A DNA stretch of 64,000 bases, from assembly GCF_004770155.1 (NCBI RefSeq), contig NZ_RQFA01000080.1:186001-250000 (forward strand), read 5' to 3'. Of this stretch, positions 1 through 9,605 are shown in pieces. Positions within the stretch are counted from its first letter, which is position 1, and each line of letters begins with the position of its first letter. Source of the DNA: Leptospira gomenensis (lineage in GTDB: Bacteria > Spirochaetota > Leptospiria > Leptospirales > Leptospiraceae). The translations under genes were made by a program, and so were the position numbers. The notes below the pieces were generated by a model. It was not told the origin of the DNA. It ran no database searches and saw only the letters and a list, made by a program, of their open reading frames with translations.

Positions 1-758
1 AACACGGTGCCCATATAAATTCCCAGAGTCAAAAGCAGCTCCACTCCGATCGAAGCTACGGCTTTCGTCATTAAACCGAAGACAGCGAACGGCGTGAGGG
101 CCATAGCCCAGTTTACGATTTTCATGCTGATTTGAAAGATAGAGTTTAGAATTTCAAGGATCGGTTTGGAAATTTCTTTCGAAACAGAAAGGATGGCAAT
201 TCCTATCAAAAAAGAAAATACGATCACGCTTAACATTTCCCCTTGAGTTACTGCAAGCGCTGGGTTTTTAGGAAAGAAGGACATGAACAATTCCGGATAT
301 TTATCCGGACTAGGAATACCCGCTGAGATCGGAATTTTCGAACTTTGTACGTGGGTTACGATCGAAGTCATCGACTTTCCCGGAGCGATCCAGAGAGCCA
401 GCGCGATTCCGATCGAAACCGCGGCGAAGGTGGTTAAAACGAAATACAGGATCGTACGAATTCCCAGTTTTTTTACGTTCTCTATGTTTTCGGCCGAACA
501 AATTCCGAGAATAATAGAAGAAAAGATCAACGGAATCATGATCATCTGCAGAAGACTGATGAAGATAAGGCCGGGTAGCACAAGCCAGGAAGAAGTGAGT
601 TGAGCGACTTCCGCGTTCACTAAAGACAAATCCGATCCGAGTAGGATACCGGTCAAGATGCCCAAAGCCATACCGATAAGAATTTTGAGCCAGAGTTTTT
701 CCTTGAGATGTCTGGAAATCTTGAGATTGAGAGATAGGAGTTTTTCAAAAACGGGCAT
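1..758 (-). CDS. Sodium/proton:dicarboxylate symporter (SDF/DAACS family), C-terminus cut by window edge
   Basis: The N-terminal ~252 residues of a secondary transporter are present; the gene runs off the left edge. The product begins MPVFEKLLSLNL and has several hydrophobic helices. The stretch WLVLPGLIFISLLQMIMIPL followed by an F-S-S-I-I motif is typical of the glutamate/C4-dicarboxylate:cation symporter family (PF00375). It should sit in the inner membrane and import acidic amino acids or C4-dicarboxylates with Na+ or H+. The substrate-defining C-terminal hairpins and TM7-8 lie outside the window, so the substrate cannot be assigned. It is divergent from the SpoIIE phosphatase that starts at 898; the 139-bp gap must hold both promoters. 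Confidence 0.85.
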   Translation of the reverse strand, partial: MPVFEKLLSLNLKISRHLKEKLWLKILIGMALGILTGILLGSDLSLVNAEVAQLTSSWLVLPGLIFISLLQMIMIPLIFSSIILGICSAENIENVKKLGIRTILYFVLTTFAAVSIGIALALWIAPGKSMTSIVTHVQSSKIPISAGIPSPDKYPELFMSFFPKNPALAVTQGEMLSVIVFSFLIGIAILSVSKEISKPILEILNSIFQISMKIVNWAMALTPFAVFGLMTKAVASIGVELLLTLGIYMGTV

Positions 759-779
759 AATTGAAAACTCTTTTGAATC

Positions 780-810
<31 letters not shown>

Positions 811-897
811 ATGAATTATTGAAACCGTTTTCAAGATTTTTGAATTAACCGTGCTTTTTTCGAACAAAATAAACAATTAGAAAGACGGCTGGAGATT

Positions 898-3800
898 ATG
901 GGATTGGACTTTCTGGGATCGGACTTGGTTCTCTTTAATTATTATTCTTTTGGCAGTCTTTTAGTAACGATAACGACCTTTTTTCTTGCGGCGTTTTTTA
1001 ATAGCCTGCGACGCAAGACGGTCGCGACATATCACCTCGGAATCGGCTTTTTTATTCTGGGGTTTTTCGAAATCGGATATTTTTTCGCAGCGTTGTTTTA
1101 TCATCCTCTTGCCGCGTATCATAGATGGCTTACGGGATGTTTGATTCTTCCTTCGATCGCCCACTTCACCCAATTTTTTCTCCGTTATCCTAACAATAAT
1201 AACAAACGTCTCGCTTCTTGGGTTCTGATTGCGGAGCACATCATCGGAATTATCGTTGCCTGTCTTTTCATTTACTTCACTTATATTTCGGAACGGATCT
1301 ACCACTTTACCGCCCATCATTGGGATTTCAACGCGTTGGGCGCAAGTAGATATCTGGCGTTCATCATCGCCGCTTACAGTGTGATCGCTTTTATTTTAGT
1401 TCCCGCTTGGAGAATTATCACCGATAAGGAAAAAAAGCGCTTCGCTATCTTTTTATTCGCATTCGGTTTTATCATCGCCGCTTTTTACCCGAACATCGCC
1501 AACGTTTTGAGTCGGGACGGAGTGATGGATCGTTCCACATACATGACGTCTAACGTTATTTTCTTTATCGCGGCGTTTTCCGTCGTGGCGATCGTATTCA
1601 TCAACAATAGTACTGAACGGACGACGTTCATGGTAAAGATCGTCGGAATTACGCTGTTTACCATTTGTCTGATCATGCAGGCTCTCGTTTTTATCTCCAA
1701 CCAGGATAAAGAAGCCGAATACAACAGCTTGCACGTCGTAAACAGCGAACGCGTTTTGGAGAACGGTCGGAAAAACAACGAGGTCCAGTATATTCTCCGA
1801 TACGAGGAGAAAACGGGGGATCTGATTACGACCGATTACGATTTCAAATACGGAATCGATCTTTCTTCCGTAAAAGTGGATTTACAGAACACTTTGATCT
1901 ACGAGGAGATCGCCGCCTTAAAGGAGGACAACTTCCGCGAAAACCTGAAATTCATTTTGGATTCCTCTCCCGAATATTTTTCCGGTTATAAGGATGCGAT
2001 TTACAAATTCTTAAAATCGAATTCTGCGTTGCCGGTCAAAGACTTGAAAATCGCGCTTCTGGATCATGCGGAAAAGTTGAATAAGGATGCGTTCGTAAGC
2101 ACGAACAAACTTCAGGGGATTCGCGCGGATCATTTCTGCGAAGAAGGAAGAAGTTATCTAGAAAAAAATAAGGATCTGGAATCCTTTAGAAACGGGATCT
2201 TAAAAAATCTCAACGGTTGCTCCTGGAAAGGAAAAGAACTTTCCGGAAAAGAACTGAAAGCGGAATTCCTAAAATATTTCGGCTACTTCAAAGCGGCGGA
2301 AACCCGGCATTATAGAAGAAGTATGGACGGAGCGGGACATCACGTCGCGTTTATGAAATACATTCCCGCCAAAAAACAGGTCGTGGAATTGGGATTTTCG
2401 TACAAACGATATAGGGAATTTATGCACCCGACATCCGTAAAACAAACGATCATTCTGCTCGTTGTGATATTCGTTGTGTTGGTGTTGTTTCCTTTGTTCT
2501 TTAAGAGTAGTCTTGTCAATCCTCTCAATAATTTATTGTCCGGAGTTGAAAAGGTCAACAAAGGGGATCTGGACGTTCAGGTTCCCGTGAAAGTTCGGGA
2601 TGAAATCGGATTTTTGGCGGATTCCTTCAACTCGATGGTTTCTTCGATCAAACAAGCGCGGAGGGAATTGCAAGACTACGCGGAAAATCTGGAAGAGAAG
2701 GTTAAGGAAAGAACCCAGGAAGTACAGGAAAAAATGGAGGAAGTCCAACGGTTGAAAGTTCAACAGGACGGGGATTACTTCCTGACTTCCCTTCTTGCAA
2801 AACCGCTTTTTTACAACGCGAACAAATCCAAATTAGTTCAGACTGAATTCGTCCTAAAGCAGAAAAAACAATTCGAATTCCGCGGAAAACATTCGGATCT
2901 CGGCGGAGACATTTGCGTCACCGGAAATTTACGACTGGGTACCCCCGAAAATTATAAACGTTATACTATGGTCATGAACGGCGATGCGATGGGTAAGTCC
3001 ATGCAGGGAGCCGGAGGCGCTCTCGTTATGGGGGTCGTGATGAATTCCATCATGGCTCGTTCTGCCGCCAACAATAGAATTTTGGAAAAGACTCCGTCCG
3101 AATGGTTGGAAGACGTCTACAACGAAATCCATTCCGTTTTTAAATCGTTTAACGGGAGTATGGTGATCTCCGCCACGATCTTTTTGATCGAAGAGGAAAC
3201 CGGAAAATGTTTTTATTTCAACGCGGAACACCCGTTTACAGTTTTATACCGGGACGGAAAAGCCAGCTTTTTGGAAGAGGGATTACAACTTCGTAAATTG
3301 GGATTGGATTCGGAATTCGATTTTAAAATACGCTACTTCGATTTAAAAAAAGGTGATATTCTAATTCTAGGATCGGACGGTCGGGACGATATCGACCTTA
3401 CTCCCGAGGAAACGGTCAGAACCATCAACGAGGACGAAAATCTTTTTCTACAAAACGTCGAAAAAGGAAGAGGTAATCTAGAGGATATCGAGGCCGAGAT
3501 ACGCAAATACGGAGAACTCACGGACGACCTTTCGCTTCTTAAGGTAGAGTTCCAAACGGAAAAGAAAAAGGACGAACTCGACGAAATGTTTACCGGCGGG
3601 GATCGAATCGAAGTCGTCTTGAACCCCGACACGATTTACGAAGACGCCAAACAACTCTATAAAAACGGCAAGGTGGAGCAGGCGCTTGAACTTTTAAAAA
3701 CCGGTTATACACACGACACCGCCAACCAGAAAATCAACAAACTTCTGGGTCTTTTGAGTTTTAAAGGAAAGGATTATTCGACCGCAATCGAGGTCTTGAA

Positions 3801-4080
3801 CAATTATCTTAAAACGGATCCGGGTTTACACGAATACTGGTTTTATCTTTCCATCGCCAATAAGAAGGTCGGAAAATACGAACAAGCTCTTCAAGCTAGT
3901 TTAAAACTTCGTGATATTCAACCGGACAATCTTTCCAATCTCGTAAACCTTTCGGACATCTATCGACTGATGGACCAATTCGATCTGGCCGAGGAAGTGG
4001 CGCAGAAACTGATGCATCTGGATCCTGGAAATCAAAACGGCGAAAGACTTTTGAAACTCATTGAAAGAGATCGTGCGTAA
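898..4080 (+). CDS. 7TM-sensor / HAMP / SpoIIE PP2C phosphatase with C-terminal TPRs (paralogue 1)
   Basis: This is a 1060-residue membrane-bound serine phosphatase. Residues ~15-265 form a polytopic 7TM-like sensor. An extracytoplasmic segment follows (~266-515), then a TM helix (~516-535), a HAMP domain (~541-590, DEIGFLADSFNSMV), a coiled coil, and a SpoIIE/PP2C domain (~650-880). All metal-binding motifs of an active phosphatase are visible: LGGDICVTG, MNGDAMGKSMQGAGG, GSDGRDD and TDDLSLL. At least three TPR repeats lie at ~915-1058. Such proteins usually dephosphorylate STAS anti-anti-sigma factors. The start is supported by GGAG five bases upstream of ATG. The gene overlaps the next one by 20 bp, implying cotranscription. 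A paralogue of the same architecture lies at 5118. Confidence 0.9.
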   Translation: MGLDFLGSDLVLFNYYSFGSLLVTITTFFLAAFFNSLRRKTVATYHLGIGFFILGFFEIGYFFAALFYHPLAAYHRWLTGCLILPSIAHFTQFFLRYPNNNNKRLASWVLIAEHIIGIIVACLFIYFTYISERIYHFTAHHWDFNALGASRYLAFIIAAYSVIAFILVPAWRIITDKEKKRFAIFLFAFGFIIAAFYPNIANVLSRDGVMDRSTYMTSNVIFFIAAFSVVAIVFINNSTERTTFMVKIVGITLFTICLIMQALVFISNQDKEAEYNSLHVVNSERVLENGRKNNEVQYILRYEEKTGDLITTDYDFKYGIDLSSVKVDLQNTLIYEEIAALKEDNFRENLKFILDSSPEYFSGYKDAIYKFLKSNSALPVKDLKIALLDHAEKLNKDAFVSTNKLQGIRADHFCEEGRSYLEKNKDLESFRNGILKNLNGCSWKGKELSGKELKAEFLKYFGYFKAAETRHYRRSMDGAGHHVAFMKYIPAKKQVVELGFSYKRYREFMHPTSVKQTIILLVVIFVVLVLFPLFFKSSLVNPLNNLLSGVEKVNKGDLDVQVPVKVRDEIGFLADSFNSMVSSIKQARRELQDYAENLEEKVKERTQEVQEKMEEVQRLKVQQDGDYFLTSLLAKPLFYNANKSKLVQTEFVLKQKKQFEFRGKHSDLGGDICVTGNLRLGTPENYKRYTMVMNGDAMGKSMQGAGGALVMGVVMNSIMARSAANNRILEKTPSEWLEDVYNEIHSVFKSFNGSMVISATIFLIEEETGKCFYFNAEHPFTVLYRDGKASFLEEGLQLRKLGLDSEFDFKIRYFDLKKGDILILGSDGRDDIDLTPEETVRTINEDENLFLQNVEKGRGNLEDIEAEIRKYGELTDDLSLLKVEFQTEKKKDELDEMFTGGDRIEVVLNPDTIYEDAKQLYKNGKVEQALELLKTGYTHDTANQKINKLLGLLSFKGKDYSTAIEVLNNYLKTDPGLHEYWFYLSIANKKVGKYEQALQASLKLRDIQPDNLSNLVNLSDIYRLMDQFDLAEEVAQKLMHLDPGNQNGERLLKLIERDRA

Positions 4081-4963
4081 ATCCGTTTTTTGGATCTTAT
4101 TTTCCCTTTCCTTTCAGATTTTTCCGGATTCAAAACCGTGGATTCGAAAGATTCCCCTTTCCCGAGGGGATCTCATTTTGGAAATCAGAAACACTTCGCA
4201 GGAAAAAAATTGGAACGAATTCGCTTTCCGCAAAACGACCGATCTGTTTAGGGCTCTGGAATCCTATTCCGGAATTTCCTTTCACGAGGCGAGTGCGGCC
4301 GTTTTCGAAGGTCAAAAGTCTTCCGAAAAATTCCGCGTTCTTTTGGTGGTTCAGGATCAGATTTTTTTAAACGGAACTCGAGTGGGAGGTTATAACAATA
4401 TCTCCGGTGATCTCGGTCCGGCGCGCGGAATTTTTATGGAGCCGGATCTTTCCCCTCCCGGACATCCCGCGCTGCTCTTTCACGAATTGGGGCATTTTTA
4501 TTTTTCGGATCTTCCTTGGTTGAGCGAGGGTTTGGTTTCGTTTTTGCCTCTCGTACTTTATAAGGAAAAAAAAATCCAACTTTCCAAAGGGGAACTTATT
4601 TCCATTGCGGAAGAATGGAGTACGGAAGAGGGACTTCCGGGAGGAAAGGATTTTCCACTCGATCCTGACTTCCGTGAAAAACATCCCGCTTCCACTCCTA
4701 CCTTTTACAATAAGGCTCTAAAAGTACAATATATTCTTTATAAAGAGTTGGGCCCTTCCGGTTATCGGGAATTCGTTCGTAAATTGGTCTTCGAGAATTC
4801 TCCCAAATCCTCCGCGGAAGCGATTCTACTTTTGAAAAAAATTAAAGATAAAAATTGGAACCGTCTTTTGAAAGGTTGGATTTTCCCCGGAGCTTATGAG
4901 GAATATTCCTGGAAAACCTTTCAAAAAGAATCGATTCTGCGGAATTTCGTTTCGTTTCCCTAA
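4061..4963 (+). CDS. Secreted zinc metallopeptidase-like protein (HELGH motif)
   Basis: This 300-residue protein has an N-terminal signal-peptide-like stretch (SVFWILFSLSFQIFPDS). A gluzincin-type zinc site HELGH lies at about residue 141, followed by W-L-S-E-G, which places the third-ligand Glu as in peptidase MA / M1-like families. It probably acts in the periplasm or at the cell surface; the substrate is unknown. The listed start is TTG at 4061, inside the end of the upstream phosphatase gene. A GTG at 4073, preceded by AAAGAG, would give a more compact signal peptide and may be the true start. It sits between the two SpoIIE paralogues, so a regulatory or sensory link is possible but unproven. 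Confidence 0.7.
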   Translation: MKEIVRKSVFWILFSLSFQIFPDSKPWIRKIPLSRGDLILEIRNTSQEKNWNEFAFRKTTDLFRALESYSGISFHEASAAVFEGQKSSEKFRVLLVVQDQIFLNGTRVGGYNNISGDLGPARGIFMEPDLSPPGHPALLFHELGHFYFSDLPWLSEGLVSFLPLVLYKEKKIQLSKGELISIAEEWSTEEGLPGGKDFPLDPDFREKHPASTPTFYNKALKVQYILYKELGPSGYREFVRKLVFENSPKSSAEAILLLKKIKDKNWNRLLKGWIFPGAYEEYSWKTFQKESILRNFVSFP

Positions 4964-5117
4964 AACGAACAGGCGTTTTACTTAAATCGGATTCTTTCCT
5001 ATTTTATCATTGAAACCTAAAATCGTTGTCTATAGAGTTACGTCTGCTTGCTAAAAATCGGATCCGTCCGTTAGGAATTGAGATTCGGTATTTTAAAGAA
5101 AGGTAATTCAAAGATTT

Positions 5118-8100
5118 ATGGGCGCCAACCAATCCATTTGGAACGATATTCTTCTCAATTATTATTCATTCGGAAGTTTACTTTCTTTTTTGACTTCGAT
5201 GTTGATTTCCGGCGTTTTCCTTTTTATCGACAAAAAGGTAACGAGCACGAAACACCTTGCGTTAGGTACGTTTTTGCTCGGTATATTCCAATTTGGTTAT
5301 GTATTTGCCGCCGTCTTGTATCATCCGTTCGCCGCGTATCATCGTTGGATTACCGCGGGTTTAATTCTTCCCGCGATTTTGCACATTGGCCAGTTTGTCG
5401 CCCGTTATCCGGAAAACGATTCTCCGCGTTTTAACGCTGCAACTACGATCGTCCTGTGGATCGTCGCTGTTTGTTCGGATATTTATTTTTTCTACTCCAC
5501 TTGGAGCGCTCCCGTTAAATATCATTTCACCGCTCATTATTGGGATTTTAACGCGGAGAACGTAAGTAGAACCGTCGCCATCATCATATTCACGTACGTG
5601 TTCATCAATTTCGTCGCCATTCCGATTTGGAGGATGGTCGTTCTTCCGAAACGCGGACGTTGGATCATCTTCGGATTTATGATGTCGTTCCTGGTCGGAG
5701 GAACGATTCCCGTGATCGCCAACCTACTGAGTCGGGACGGATACATCGAACGTTCGATGTATCTCACTTCGATCGTGTTGTTATTCATGGTTGCCTTTTT
5801 CATCATTCTCATCCTCTATCTGAATTTTTCTGTAGAGAAAACTTCCTTCATGCTCAAGATCGTGGGTATCACGTTCGTGACCGTTCTTATCATCATGCAA
5901 GCGCTTGTCTTTATCTCCAATCAGGATAAAGAATCCGAATTCGATACTCTCAGTAAAATCCATCTCGAACGGGTTTTGGAAGGAGGAGAAGTCGAAGACG
6001 GAATTTCATATATCGTCCGATGGGACGGAAAAAAGGATACGCTCGATCGCACGAAGTTCGATTCTAAAATTCATCCAGACGAAAAACAATTGGAAATCGA
6101 TTTTAAAAATACGATGCTTTATGAGAAGATTTTCAATCTTCCCGAAGAAGGATTTAGAAACGCGGTCCTCGATCTCGTGGAACATTCGCACGAGAATTTC
6201 GGGGGTTATCGTTATTCGATCGTGAATTTTCTAAAGGAAAATCCGGATTTGGAAGGGCAGCTATTAAAGTCCGCTTTAAATAAGGAGCTTTCCCGTTTGG
6301 GTCTGTATGTTTTCGTCGCTTCGAATAAGTTGGATAATATTTTTCCAGAGGATTTTTGCACCAAGGGAAGGAGTTACTTAGACGGAGCTAAAGAAGTGAA
6401 ACTGTTTCGGATTTCTTTGGAGTATCGTTGGAATTTCTGTAAATGGGACGGGAAAACTGTGAGCCCAGAGGTATTAAAAGAAGAGGTTCTGAATTATTTT
6501 CGACCGTTTACTCCTTCCTATACCAGATATTATCGGAAGAGAGATGTCGATCATCACAACAATCATTATATAGGATTTATCAAATACGATCCTCAATACG
6601 AGTCGGTCAGCGAGGTAGGATTTTCGTACCGAGCTTATCGCGAATTTATGCATCCGACCGCGTTAAAACAAATCGTAGTTCTCGGCGTCGTGATCATAGT
6701 CATCATTCTGCTTTTTCCGCTTTTTTTTCGTGGAAGTCTCGTTTCACCTTTGAACGATTTGTTGAGCGGGGTGGAAAAGGTAAACGACGGAAGTCTGGAA
6801 GTCAGGGTTCCGATCCGAGTCAAAGACGAGATCGGGTTCCTGGCGGATTCGTTTAACAATATGGTTTCTTCGATACGCGACGCGAGAAAAGAACTTCAGG
6901 ATTACGCGGAACATTTGGCTATGAAGGTCCGGCAGCGGACTGAGGAACTTTCCGAACGTATCGAAGAGTTTCAAAGATTAAAAATCCAACAAGACGGGGA
7001 TTATTTCCTTACTTCCCTTCTCGCGAAACCGCTCAACTATAACGCGAGTAAATCGACGAAGATATCGACGGAGTTTTTGCTTCGTCAAAAGAAACAATTC
7101 GAGTTTAAGGGAAAACGGGCCGACTTAGGAGGAGATATCTGCGTCACCGGCAATTTACGACTGGGAACTCCCGCCTCTTATAAACGTTACGTCTTTGCGA
7201 TGAACGGGGACGCTATGGGAAAATCCATGCAGGGGGCGGGCGGATCGCTCGTAATGGGAGTCGTCATCAATTCCATTTTGGCCCGCTCCGCGGCGGACAA
7301 TAAGATTCTTGATACGACTCCGGAACAATGGCTTACCGAAACTTACGAGGAAGTGAACGCGGTCTTTAAATCGTTTAACGGTAGTATGGTGATTTCGGGG
7401 ACGTTCTTTCTCATAGAAGAGGAAACCGGTAAAACGTTTTACTTCAACGCGGAACACCCCTTTACGGTTCTTTATCGCGACGGTAGGGCTACGTTTTTGG
7501 ATTCTTCCTTAATGTTGCGTAAAATCGGATTGGAATCGGAATACGCGTTTCAGGTTTTTACCACTACTTTGCGACCCGACGACGTTCTGATCATAGGTTC
7601 GGACGGTAAAGACGATTTGGACCTTACTCCGGATCAGGAAACTAGATCGATCAACGAGGATGAAACATTGTTCCTAAGATGTGTGGAAGCAGCAAAAGGA
7701 AACCTGGAACAGATCGAGCAGTTGATCTATAAAAGCGGAGAAATTACGGACGACCTTTCCTTATTGAGGATCGAATATGGAGTTCCCGCTTCCGAAACGA
7801 ACGGAAAACATTCCGACGCGGATAAAAGTCTGAACGATTCCTTTCACGACGATTCTTCCGATTGGAATATAGCTTATTCCCACGCGCGTCAATTGTATAA
7901 AGACGGAAATATCAAAGAAGCGATCGACGAACTTCAGGATTTATATTCTAAAGCTCCCGAAGATTCGAAAGTGATAAAACTATTGGGCCTTTTGAGTTTT
8001 AAAGATAAGGATTACATCAAGGCGGTGGAAATATTAGGTAAGTATTTAGAACTGGACCCAGATCTGAATGAATACTGGTACTACCTTTCCGTAGCGAACA

Positions 8101-8321
8101 AAAAGTTGGGAAGAATATCCGAAGCCGTTTCTGCTTCCGAAAAAGTTGCGCGAGAACAGCCCGATCACGCGAACAATCTAGTCAATCTTTCCGATTTGTA
8201 CCGTCTTCAAGAGGAATATTCCAAGGCGAAAGAGTTCGCGGATAAGGCTTTGGATTTGGATCCTCAGAATGAAAACGCGAAAAAGATCCTGAAGAAGATC
8301 GAAAATAAAATCGGAACTTAG
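5118..8321 (+). CDS. 7TM-sensor / HAMP / SpoIIE PP2C phosphatase with C-terminal TPRs (paralogue 2)
   Basis: This 1067-residue protein has the same domain order as the product at 898-4080: 7TM-like sensor (~15-265), extracytoplasmic region (~266-515), TM helix, HAMP (~545-590), coiled coil, SpoIIE/PP2C domain and TPRs. Phosphatase motifs are intact (LGGDICVTGNLRLGTP, MNGDAMGKSMQGAGGS, GSDGKDDLDLTP, TDDLSLL). The two proteins are very similar in the membrane helices, HAMP and catalytic domain. They diverge most in the extracytoplasmic sensor and in the linker before the TPRs, which here contains an Asp/Ser-rich insert (about residues 895-920). This is what one expects after duplication with a change of input signal. 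The ATG start keeps the paralogue's N-terminal pattern of LNYYSFGSLL. Confidence 0.9.
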   Translation: MGANQSIWNDILLNYYSFGSLLSFLTSMLISGVFLFIDKKVTSTKHLALGTFLLGIFQFGYVFAAVLYHPFAAYHRWITAGLILPAILHIGQFVARYPENDSPRFNAATTIVLWIVAVCSDIYFFYSTWSAPVKYHFTAHYWDFNAENVSRTVAIIIFTYVFINFVAIPIWRMVVLPKRGRWIIFGFMMSFLVGGTIPVIANLLSRDGYIERSMYLTSIVLLFMVAFFIILILYLNFSVEKTSFMLKIVGITFVTVLIIMQALVFISNQDKESEFDTLSKIHLERVLEGGEVEDGISYIVRWDGKKDTLDRTKFDSKIHPDEKQLEIDFKNTMLYEKIFNLPEEGFRNAVLDLVEHSHENFGGYRYSIVNFLKENPDLEGQLLKSALNKELSRLGLYVFVASNKLDNIFPEDFCTKGRSYLDGAKEVKLFRISLEYRWNFCKWDGKTVSPEVLKEEVLNYFRPFTPSYTRYYRKRDVDHHNNHYIGFIKYDPQYESVSEVGFSYRAYREFMHPTALKQIVVLGVVIIVIILLFPLFFRGSLVSPLNDLLSGVEKVNDGSLEVRVPIRVKDEIGFLADSFNNMVSSIRDARKELQDYAEHLAMKVRQRTEELSERIEEFQRLKIQQDGDYFLTSLLAKPLNYNASKSTKISTEFLLRQKKQFEFKGKRADLGGDICVTGNLRLGTPASYKRYVFAMNGDAMGKSMQGAGGSLVMGVVINSILARSAADNKILDTTPEQWLTETYEEVNAVFKSFNGSMVISGTFFLIEEETGKTFYFNAEHPFTVLYRDGRATFLDSSLMLRKIGLESEYAFQVFTTTLRPDDVLIIGSDGKDDLDLTPDQETRSINEDETLFLRCVEAAKGNLEQIEQLIYKSGEITDDLSLLRIEYGVPASETNGKHSDADKSLNDSFHDDSSDWNIAYSHARQLYKDGNIKEAIDELQDLYSKAPEDSKVIKLLGLLSFKDKDYIKAVEILGKYLELDPDLNEYWYYLSVANKKLGRISEAVSASEKVAREQPDHANNLVNLSDLYRLQEEYSKAKEFADKALDLDPQNENAKKILKKIENKIGT

Positions 8322-8443
8322 AATCGTAAGTCCGCTTTCTTCCGTTTTGTTGCCGAGCGTTTGACCGTAAAATTTATCTCGGTATTTTGCTCAAGAAGAG
8401 AAAGTCTTTCGGTAAAAAGTATCAAGTACGAGCGAGGTGGGAT

Positions 8444-8484
8444 AAAAAAAGAATCTCTCCGAGAAATCGAAGAGATTCTTTTCT
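8444..8484. terminator. Bidirectional rho-independent terminator
   Basis: A perfect 12-bp inverted repeat, AAAAGAATCTCT at 8447-8458 and AGAGATTCTTTT at 8471-8482, has a 12-nt loop and is flanked by A-rich and T-rich runs. It lies between the convergent ends of the SpoIIE gene (8321) and the DUF2147 gene (8536), so it can serve both. Confidence 0.8.
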
Positions 8485-8535
8485 AAAAATACTATCGGAT
8501 CTCACAAGGTTTCAAAAACGTGAAACCGTTGTTTT

Positions 8536-9006
8536 TTATTTTACGCGAGTCCAAGTAGATTCTTTTCCGATCATCATGAATCCTACTTTGTAGCCGCCTT
8601 TCAGATCGAGCGTGTCCGCGTTTCTCAACGTTAGTCTTCCATCGTAGGTTTTTCCGCCTTTCGGATCGTAAACTCTTCCTCCGGACCATACTTGTTCGCC
8701 TTCATAGATGAAGTTGGTCAAAAAAACCATACCCATGGTCTGGCGAGTACGTAAACTTTCGTCTTTGTTATGAATGTCCAATTTCGGGGTTCCGGGGGTT
8801 CCTTCCGTACTTCCCGCGGGATAGGTCGGCTCTTTTAGCCAAATAATTTTACCGCAAATTTTTGCACCGCATTTGTATAGTTCCACTTGGGCATCTTTTT
8901 CTTTGTTCCACCATTTTCCGAGAATTGCATCTTCTTCGCCGGCAAACGCAGGCGCTGCAAGAAACGCAAACGCGAGAAAAATTGCGATCGTTCTAAATCT
9001 GGTCAT
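8536..9006 (-). CDS. Secreted DUF2147 domain protein
   Basis: This 156-residue protein has a clear signal peptide ending AAPAFA. The mature part begins with the DUF2147 (PF09917) pattern: ILGKWWNKEKDAQVELY, then CGAKICGKIIWLKEP, then KGGKTYDGRLTLRNADTLDLKG. The family is periplasmic or outer-envelope associated and of unknown function; it is often found in Gram-negatives that respond to envelope stress. I chose the ATG at 9006 because GGAG lies six bases upstream. An in-frame ATG at 9024 would add six residues and put the ribosome site inside the gene. Two cysteines (CGAKIC) could form a disulfide. Monocistronic by context. Confidence 0.85.
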   Translation of the reverse strand: MTRFRTIAIFLAFAFLAAPAFAGEEDAILGKWWNKEKDAQVELYKCGAKICGKIIWLKEPTYPAGSTEGTPGTPKLDIHNKDESLRTRQTMGMVFLTNFIYEGEQVWSGGRVYDPKGGKTYDGRLTLRNADTLDLKGGYKVGFMMIGKESTWTRVK

Positions 9007-9083
9007 TCCGTTCTCCAAAATCATATTGTGAGGTCAAAATTTAGGAGTGATTGCGGATAAAGTCAACAAAAAAGAAAGGATTT

Positions 9084-9605
9084 CTACTTCTCGAAGTCTT
9101 TGTATAACATCGAAGGTTGGATTCCTTGGTTGGCTTGGTATTTGCCGGAGGAATATTCCGTTATTTGTCCTTCAACGGTGTGATAAAAAATCTGACAAAC
9201 TTCCACTCCGGGATAAATTACGAGAGGTTGAATGACCGAAATTTCCAGAGTCCAAAATCCTTTAAAGCCTACGTCGCCGAATCCGGCCGTCACGTGAACG
9301 AGCATTCCCAAACGTCCGATCGAAGAACGTCCTTCCAACATAGGAACCAAGTTATGCGTTTCCGTATATTCTAATGTTCGTCCTAAATACAAAACTCCCG
9401 GCTTTAAAAGAAGACCCGATTCCGGGATGATTAACTTTTCCGCAGGATTTGGTTTTTTCATGTCCAGAGGAAGTTCGGTATAAACTAAAAGTTCTTCGTG
9501 AAGTCTGAGGTTGTAGGAATTCGGATTGAGTTGTTTTTCCGTATAAGGTGTGATAACGATTTCTTTTCCGATCCGCTTTTGAATTTCTTTTCCCGTGAGA
9601 ATCAT
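9084..9605 (-). CDS. dcd: dCTP deaminase
   Basis: This 173-residue enzyme of the dCTP deaminase / dUTPase superfamily converts dCTP to dUTP for thymidylate synthesis. The family signature is complete: EGRSSIGRLGMLVHVTAGFG, with the catalytic Glu contributed by the TLEI segment, then P-G-V-E-V-C-Q-I and a C-terminal Gly/Tyr-rich tail (SSGKYQANQGIQPS) that closes over the active site. The A-G-F-G-D-V-G-F-K-G loop resembles archaeal-type and bifunctional deaminases more than the E. coli enzyme, so it might also hydrolyse dUTP; this is inference. Its ATG follows directly after the stop codon of the upstream crotonase, so the two are translationally coupled. Confidence 0.9.
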   Translation of the reverse strand: MILTGKEIQKRIGKEIVITPYTEKQLNPNSYNLRLHEELLVYTELPLDMKKPNPAEKLIIPESGLLLKPGVLYLGRTLEYTETHNLVPMLEGRSSIGRLGMLVHVTAGFGDVGFKGFWTLEISVIQPLVIYPGVEVCQIFYHTVEGQITEYSSGKYQANQGIQPSMLYKDFEK

